From assembly GCF_013426205.1 (NCBI RefSeq), contig NC_089423.1, positions 3,286,001 through 3,350,000 of the forward strand: a stretch of 64,000 nucleotides of DNA, in the 5' to 3' direction. The DNA comes from Metarhizium brunneum. Lineage: Eukaryota > Ascomycota > Sordariomycetes > Hypocreales > Clavicipitaceae. This document shows, one piece after another, positions 58,836-64,000 of this stretch. The number at the start of each line of letters is the position of its first letter. The first letter of the stretch is position 1. The translations under genes and the position numbers were made by a program. A model generated the notes under the pieces. It worked only from the letters and a program-made list of their open reading frames with translations, made no database searches and had not been told where the DNA came from.

Positions 58836-61800
58836 CCTTATGTATTCAAATCTTGGGGACCGAGTGTGGTGCTCGATCTCGGCTTGCCTAGGGAATTTTT
58901 TCTAATTGAAAGGGGGGTGCCTAGTTGGAGCGGAAGCCAGAGCAACAGAGGAGCAAGGGGGAGGGGTGTGATTCGAGCAGGACGGGTTGAAGTGTCGCGT
59001 GTGAAGGAGTTTGTCGATTTGGGGATGACGGCGGCAAGGCTGTGGCGCGGTAGCGTCTCGACTCTTCAATGTTGGCTCCAATGTAATTCAAGGCGCAGTG
59101 CACCGGGTGGGATTCTGGGCCAGGTACAGGTACAGGTGCCGGGTACTTGAGCGGCTATACGACAGTCCGGAAACAGTATGTATGTGTACTTGTACTTGGC
59201 AAGGGGGGGCGTGGAGCCGAGAGAATGGCGGATTTGCGGATTTGCAGGTGAATATCGTGGAGGAGAAGTAGTAAGTAGTTGGACGCAGTCAGATTGGAAT
59301 TGCCTTGGGCCGGGTGGTTAATGACGAGACGGGCGGCGACGGAGTGGGGCCAGGGGGCGTCTGGAGAGCGCTTTGAGGGTGGTTTGGCTTCCGACGTCGA
59401 GGCAGGTGATGCAAAGGGGACTGGCCACGATATTATACCGGAAGGGCCGCGTTTAGGCTTTGCTGCTTTCTGGCGGGATGGCGGGTGGGCGGCGAGGAGA
59501 GCAATTGCTTGGACGAGGATCGGCTTGGGCGTGGAGATGGAGAAGAGGGGGGCGCGTGGGAGCTGGAGGGGCGTCGCGGCCGGGGGGGGGATCAGTGGTC
59601 AGTGACTGGATTCAATGTTGATGTCTGGCACGCCAGGCGCTGAAGGCTGACGGGCTGAGTGCTGCTGGAGGTGCTGGAGCTTCAATAGCTGTCCGCTGAA
59701 AGTCTGGTGCCCAGGGAGCCGCCACAAGGCGCGACACAGCAACTGGTTGGACGGCGACGGCGCTAGCTTTGGCGAGGCGTGGGGAAATCAGGCTCCAGAT
59801 GTCCGGGGCTGGGGGCTGGCGCCGCTGAGGAGGAGCGTGGTGTCGTATTATGATTGTGCAGCAACGAGTTGAGCGGCAATGCGTCTCAGACAATAAGTGT
59901 TGGCCGGGAGCAGACGGGGAGCTGGAGGCGGGTACAATGGCGCTGTAGCACAAAGCACAGTGGGCATTGACGGTTCAATGCTGGTTCAGGTGTCAGGTAT
60001 CAGCACTGGGTCAAGTGACCAAGTTCAGACTCGATAGGTAAAGTAAAGTAGGCAACCAACTCGGCGGTGAAGCACAATAATGAAAGGAAGCAGAAGAAAA
60101 AATAGAAAGAGGTCGAGATGGAAATGGCCTCCTTTTTAACTTGAATACCATTTACCTCCGACGTTATTGCAAACTTGGAATCTTGCGTCTTGGAATCCTA
60201 ATGCCATTCACCCGGATTGACTGAATGCATCGTGGTTCGCGCTTGCAATGCGCCGGATGTAGGAACTTTCCGGGACGAAAACCGGACACCAGACAACTGC
60301 CGTTCGTTGTGCGGATATCTCAGACGGCAATGGGATGACCGAGCGTACTTGGGTCTGGTGCCTTGGTCTTTGCTTCCGGCTCGCTCTTGGGTCCGGAGGC
60401 CAACCGTGCCCAAGATGTCAAGTTGGCTGGCTGTTTAGATCAACTCGACTTGGTAGTTGACCTCGATGTCGACTAACATGATTGATTCAATGTTCAAATG
60501 TTGAAGCCAGGATACATGTACATGTCTGGTGGCCCAGGCAGCGGGACTGCGCTGACAGAGCGCTGCGTGGGGAATCTCCAGGCCTGGAATTAGTGGGTTT
60601 CCGACAACCCAGGGCCCAGCGCCAGCACCAGTTGACCTCAGGTGCCAACACTCACGTCTGGTTGACATGTGCAACCACTGCAGGTGGTTCTGCGTACAGT
60701 GCTACTACTATTGACTTATCGACCTGACCTGATTCGAACATTGAACGGTCGTCCCTGCCGTATTTTGATGCACCTTGTCCGACAGCCAGTGCCGTCCATG
60801 AACATTGAATCCATGACGCAACTTGGAGACGCACATGTGCAATTGATGCATCGCCGTCGATGAATCCCATCCCCCTGGTCCCTGTCCCAGTATCCAATGT
60901 CCCAACGGCCGCCATCGTCATTCTTCCACCAGCGACAATGTTCCATGCTGTGTATCGGTCACTGTCGGCACACTCGACTCTCGAGCTACAAGCGGCCACT
61001 GAGACATGGGATCCCGTCACACAGAGAGAAGAACCAAGACGTCTGAGCCATGCAGGCACCCTGCAACTCGGCCACCCCGTTTCGGCAACATCAGGAACGG
61101 TGCTCCGTATCTCTGGCCGAGGAACCGACAGGAACCTGATGGGAACCTGATGGGAGCCCGTTGCACCGTTTTGCAGATGGATCCGAAACGGACCACAAAG
61201 AGCCAGGCAACATTGAACGGCATGCAACTCCCGAAGGCCTGGAGCAAAACTCACACCCCCCCTTTTCCCCTTGAAGAAGCCCATCTTCAACTTCAACTCA
61301 CCTCAAGTGCTGGCCAGCCTCTACGGCCCTGGCGACAAGCTCGACACATGGACAAATATGCATACTTTTCCCGCCCCCGAACCCATGTTTGCATCTCCTC
61401 AGCTACACCCAAAGCCAAGAAAGAGGGTACCTGACCGAGGGCACCAAGGCAGCGCGGCCGCTGCGTCGAGATGCGCTACGAGCCGGCGCTGGCGCTGGCG
61501 CTGGCGCACGCATAGACATGAATGATTGATGATATGTCTGGTACTAACACCGTTGTTGACACGACACATCACCACACCGCTGGTGAACTGCAACGAATGG
61601 AAGCCCAAAGTCGGACAAGGGCACAACTCATACCATGGTGTCGACTGTCGAGTGTGTGCATGTATCGTAATACCCCACGACTCCAGACTCGAGCCAAGCA
61701 CCCCTCCAGGCCTCGAACCGGTCGAATATCTCGTAACAGAAACAAGTTCGCACACCCGCCTGTGGGGAAGCGCGACGACAACCCTGTTCCTAGGCTGCCC

Positions 61801-64000
61801 CCTTCCCCGTATGTATAACGGCCATCATTTCTCGCCTGGCCACATGACCAGCAGAGATCTCGCGAGCTCCATTCCTGGCGAGAAGTGAGAGGATGAAGCG
61901 TCAGGAATATTGGTTATTCGAGGGCGGGTGGCGTGGGGGCCAGAAGGGGGCAATTTGAATACGGTTCCCAGTCTTATTACTATTCTTGAACCTGTGGCTA
62001 GTCTCGATGGTTGATTTATTGTAGTATACTAAATGCTACTACATGCATGTGGTCTGGTGCCTCGTGGTCCGCCGAATCAGCCCGCGCGGGTTGCAGCATC
62101 TGAACTTGAACATGGAACCGGCTGATGCACACGCCCCCCGGAGCCCTGGGGGAACAAGTCATTGGTCTTGGTCTTGGGTGACGACTCTGTATACTGCAAT
62201 GTGTATGTATGTATGACTGTTTGACGCTGTTTTGTCGGGCTATGCCAAGACTGTCGTTGCCACAAACTACAAACCATCGTCTTGACTCTGTAGGTTTGCA
62301 AGGTATTCTTGTCTTTTTAAAGAAAGAAAGAAATATTGCTTCCCCGCTTGTCGTCCCCCAAGAGCATTCGTCGCCGTTCAATGCTTGACCGTCGAAATAT
62401 CCCCTGCAGGCCATGCATCATCCCAGGAATCCGCCATCAGGCATCACCACTACTAAAAAAAAAACTACCCAAGCCCCCTCCAGCTTTTCTCGTCACCGTC
62501 ACTTTCCAGTCCCAGCGTTTCGTGTCCCAGTCAGTCCTGCATTACATACCCGCCCGCCGCACCTCCGCGACCGTCTCGGCTCCACGGCACCATCCGCAGC
62601 AAAGTGCTTTCAGCGACGGCCGATTGGCTGCCCGCGCCGCACCCAGCGCCAGCTCCGACTTGTTCCGGCCGCCGCCTACGCTTTCGTCATGCAAGGAAGG
62701 CGCAGAGTACACATGTACGTATCTTTTGTCTTCTTCTCTTCCGGCACAAGACTGCATTCATTTTCGGCGGTCTTGGTCCTTTTTTTTTTTTTCCTTTTCG
62801 GCTTCGGAAGAGGGATAATTGTCAGGATGACACTGGGATTACGTGCTCCCTTTGTAATACTCCTTACTGATTGATGATACCTGCACGCCCCCTTGGGAAA
62901 CTTGCACAGAGGAATGCTTTCACCCCGCGCATCCAACGGCGGTGTCCCTCCTCGACGACCGTTTTTCACGCGCGCTCGCCGTCCCGGGATATTTCCTGCC
63001 GCCGAGCACAATATATTTCGCACCGTATTGCGCTCGGCATCTTGGTTTTTTTTTTGTCACTTCGCTGGCTGCACACCCTCTACCTACCTACCGTGCCGTG
63101 CCGCCCATCCTTCCCCCTCGGAAAAGGCACAATGCTTGACCGACCGTTTGGCTGTTGTCTGTTTCGCCTGCTCCCTTTTGAATCTTGTTCGCTTCGTATT
63201 GCCCATTCCGCTCCTCACACACATACACACACGAATTCGCAGTCCTAATGTAATAATAAAAAACGGTCTATAAAACCGACACCATCTTTCATTCAGCGGC
63301 CCGTCTCAGATCTCAAATGGTATAGTTACCTTCCGAATCCGTGTCCCCCTTCCGGCCACGCCCATTCTGGCCGCCGTCCCCACACTCGGGCGTCCACCAG
63401 CCACGACTCCCCACTTCTGGCGCCGTTCCGTGTCCCGACTCGGAGGATGGACCCCTCGCGCAGGGGGCCCAACACGGGGATGCACCAGCAGGCTCCCGGT
63501 TCTTTTTCGTGCCACTTTGCAACATTTAGTTTTCCCGTACAAGAATTAAAGTTGTGCTGAAGCGAAGGGGGGGGAGGGGGCCAACAAGAAACGAGCCCTA
63601 TGTATTTTCCCATTGTTTTTCATGAACCTGTCTTTTTTTTTCTGGGTCCCCACAGTGCCGGGATGGACCAGCGTTCCAAAAAAGAAAAAAACCAGGTCCA
63701 TGACGCACGTCACGATGCTGGTTTTGTGTGCCATTGCACATGTCCATGGAGTCGCGCCGCGTCGCAGCTGCGCCTCTGCACAGTCGGGCTGCCACACAAA
63801 ACACACGCACCCGCCGCTGGCCTTGCAAAGAGCCGCATCCCGTGTCCTTCCGTGCTTTTTTTTTCCCCTACCAATCGCCCCTGTGTCGTAGATACGAGGC
63901 GTATCTGCGAACAAGTCCGGCCGCCCGCCTCGCCCATCACTACTACCAAGCGACTAGGTATTGCACACATGCACTGCGTCCTCATTGGCTACCCATTTTG
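58836..64000. other. Large intergenic region at the right edge
   Basis: About 5.2 kb with no supportable gene. The longest frame (60652-61296, minus, 214 codons) has no domain, and its codon pattern does not stand out from the frames overlapping it. The part up to about 61.2 kb holds six copies of AACATTGAA or its complement (see findings) and should include PCK1 regulatory sequence. From about 62.3 kb the plus strand is rich in pyrimidine tracts (for example tccttttttttttttccttt near 62778), which could be the leader of a plus-strand gene beyond the window. Confidence 0.5.

Noticed and set aside
60652..61296. 214-codon minus-strand frame right of PCK1
   Set aside because: It shows no domain and no splice-supported extension, and overlapping plus-strand frames are almost as long.

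Overview
The window is nuclear DNA of a filamentous ascomycete. It shows short GT-AG introns (mostly 50-75 nt), a fused Nup98-Nup96 nucleoporin gene, a Pth11-type rhodopsin-domain receptor, a fungal SET-domain family and a fungal HNH-nuclease family. The protein set and gene order look like Sordariomycetes, most likely Hypocreales. The order-level placement rests on recognising the proteins by eye, not on a search.

Layout. 1-12.5 kb: ATG13 (autophagy, minus) and a large ankyrin/RCC1/BTB protein (minus), separated by about 3 kb that holds a short inverted-repeat element. 14.6-31.3 kb: mitochondrial 2-oxodicarboxylate carrier (plus), epsin (plus), a centrin-like EF-hand protein (minus), NUP145 encoding the Nup98-Nup96 precursor (plus) and a small SET-domain protein (plus). 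31.8-39.6 kb is the densest part: a Sas3/Mst2-type MYST acetyltransferase (minus), a complex I MWFE/NDUFA1-like subunit (plus), the tRNA thiolase NCS6/CTU1 (minus) and ribosomal protein eL8 (plus). 39.6-64 kb is gene-poor: Pth11-like receptor (plus), FAD monooxygenase (minus), a broken HNH-nuclease gene (minus), a Dal5-type MFS transporter (plus) and ATP-dependent PEP carboxykinase (minus). The final 5.2 kb has no gene I can support.

How the genes relate. They are mainly conserved housekeeping genes with independent roles: autophagy, endocytosis, spindle pole and nuclear pore, chromatin, respiration, tRNA modification, translation, gluconeogenesis. They do not form a biosynthetic cluster. Two tight divergent pairs (acetyltransferase / complex I subunit; NCS6 / eL8) could share promoter regions. 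The receptor, monooxygenase, transporter and pseudogene make up the more accessory part.

I found no clearly new multi-gene system. The observations most worth a second look are an inferred 4-nt micro-exon in the complex I subunit gene, a dispersed MITE-like repeat family, a cluster of one 9-mer (AACATTGAA) upstream of PEP carboxykinase, a 955-nt intron in that gene, a decayed HNH-nuclease gene, and an in-frame-looking tail after the stop of the centrin-like gene. All exon joins were worked out by hand from splice consensus, frame and family similarity. No RNA evidence or database search was available.
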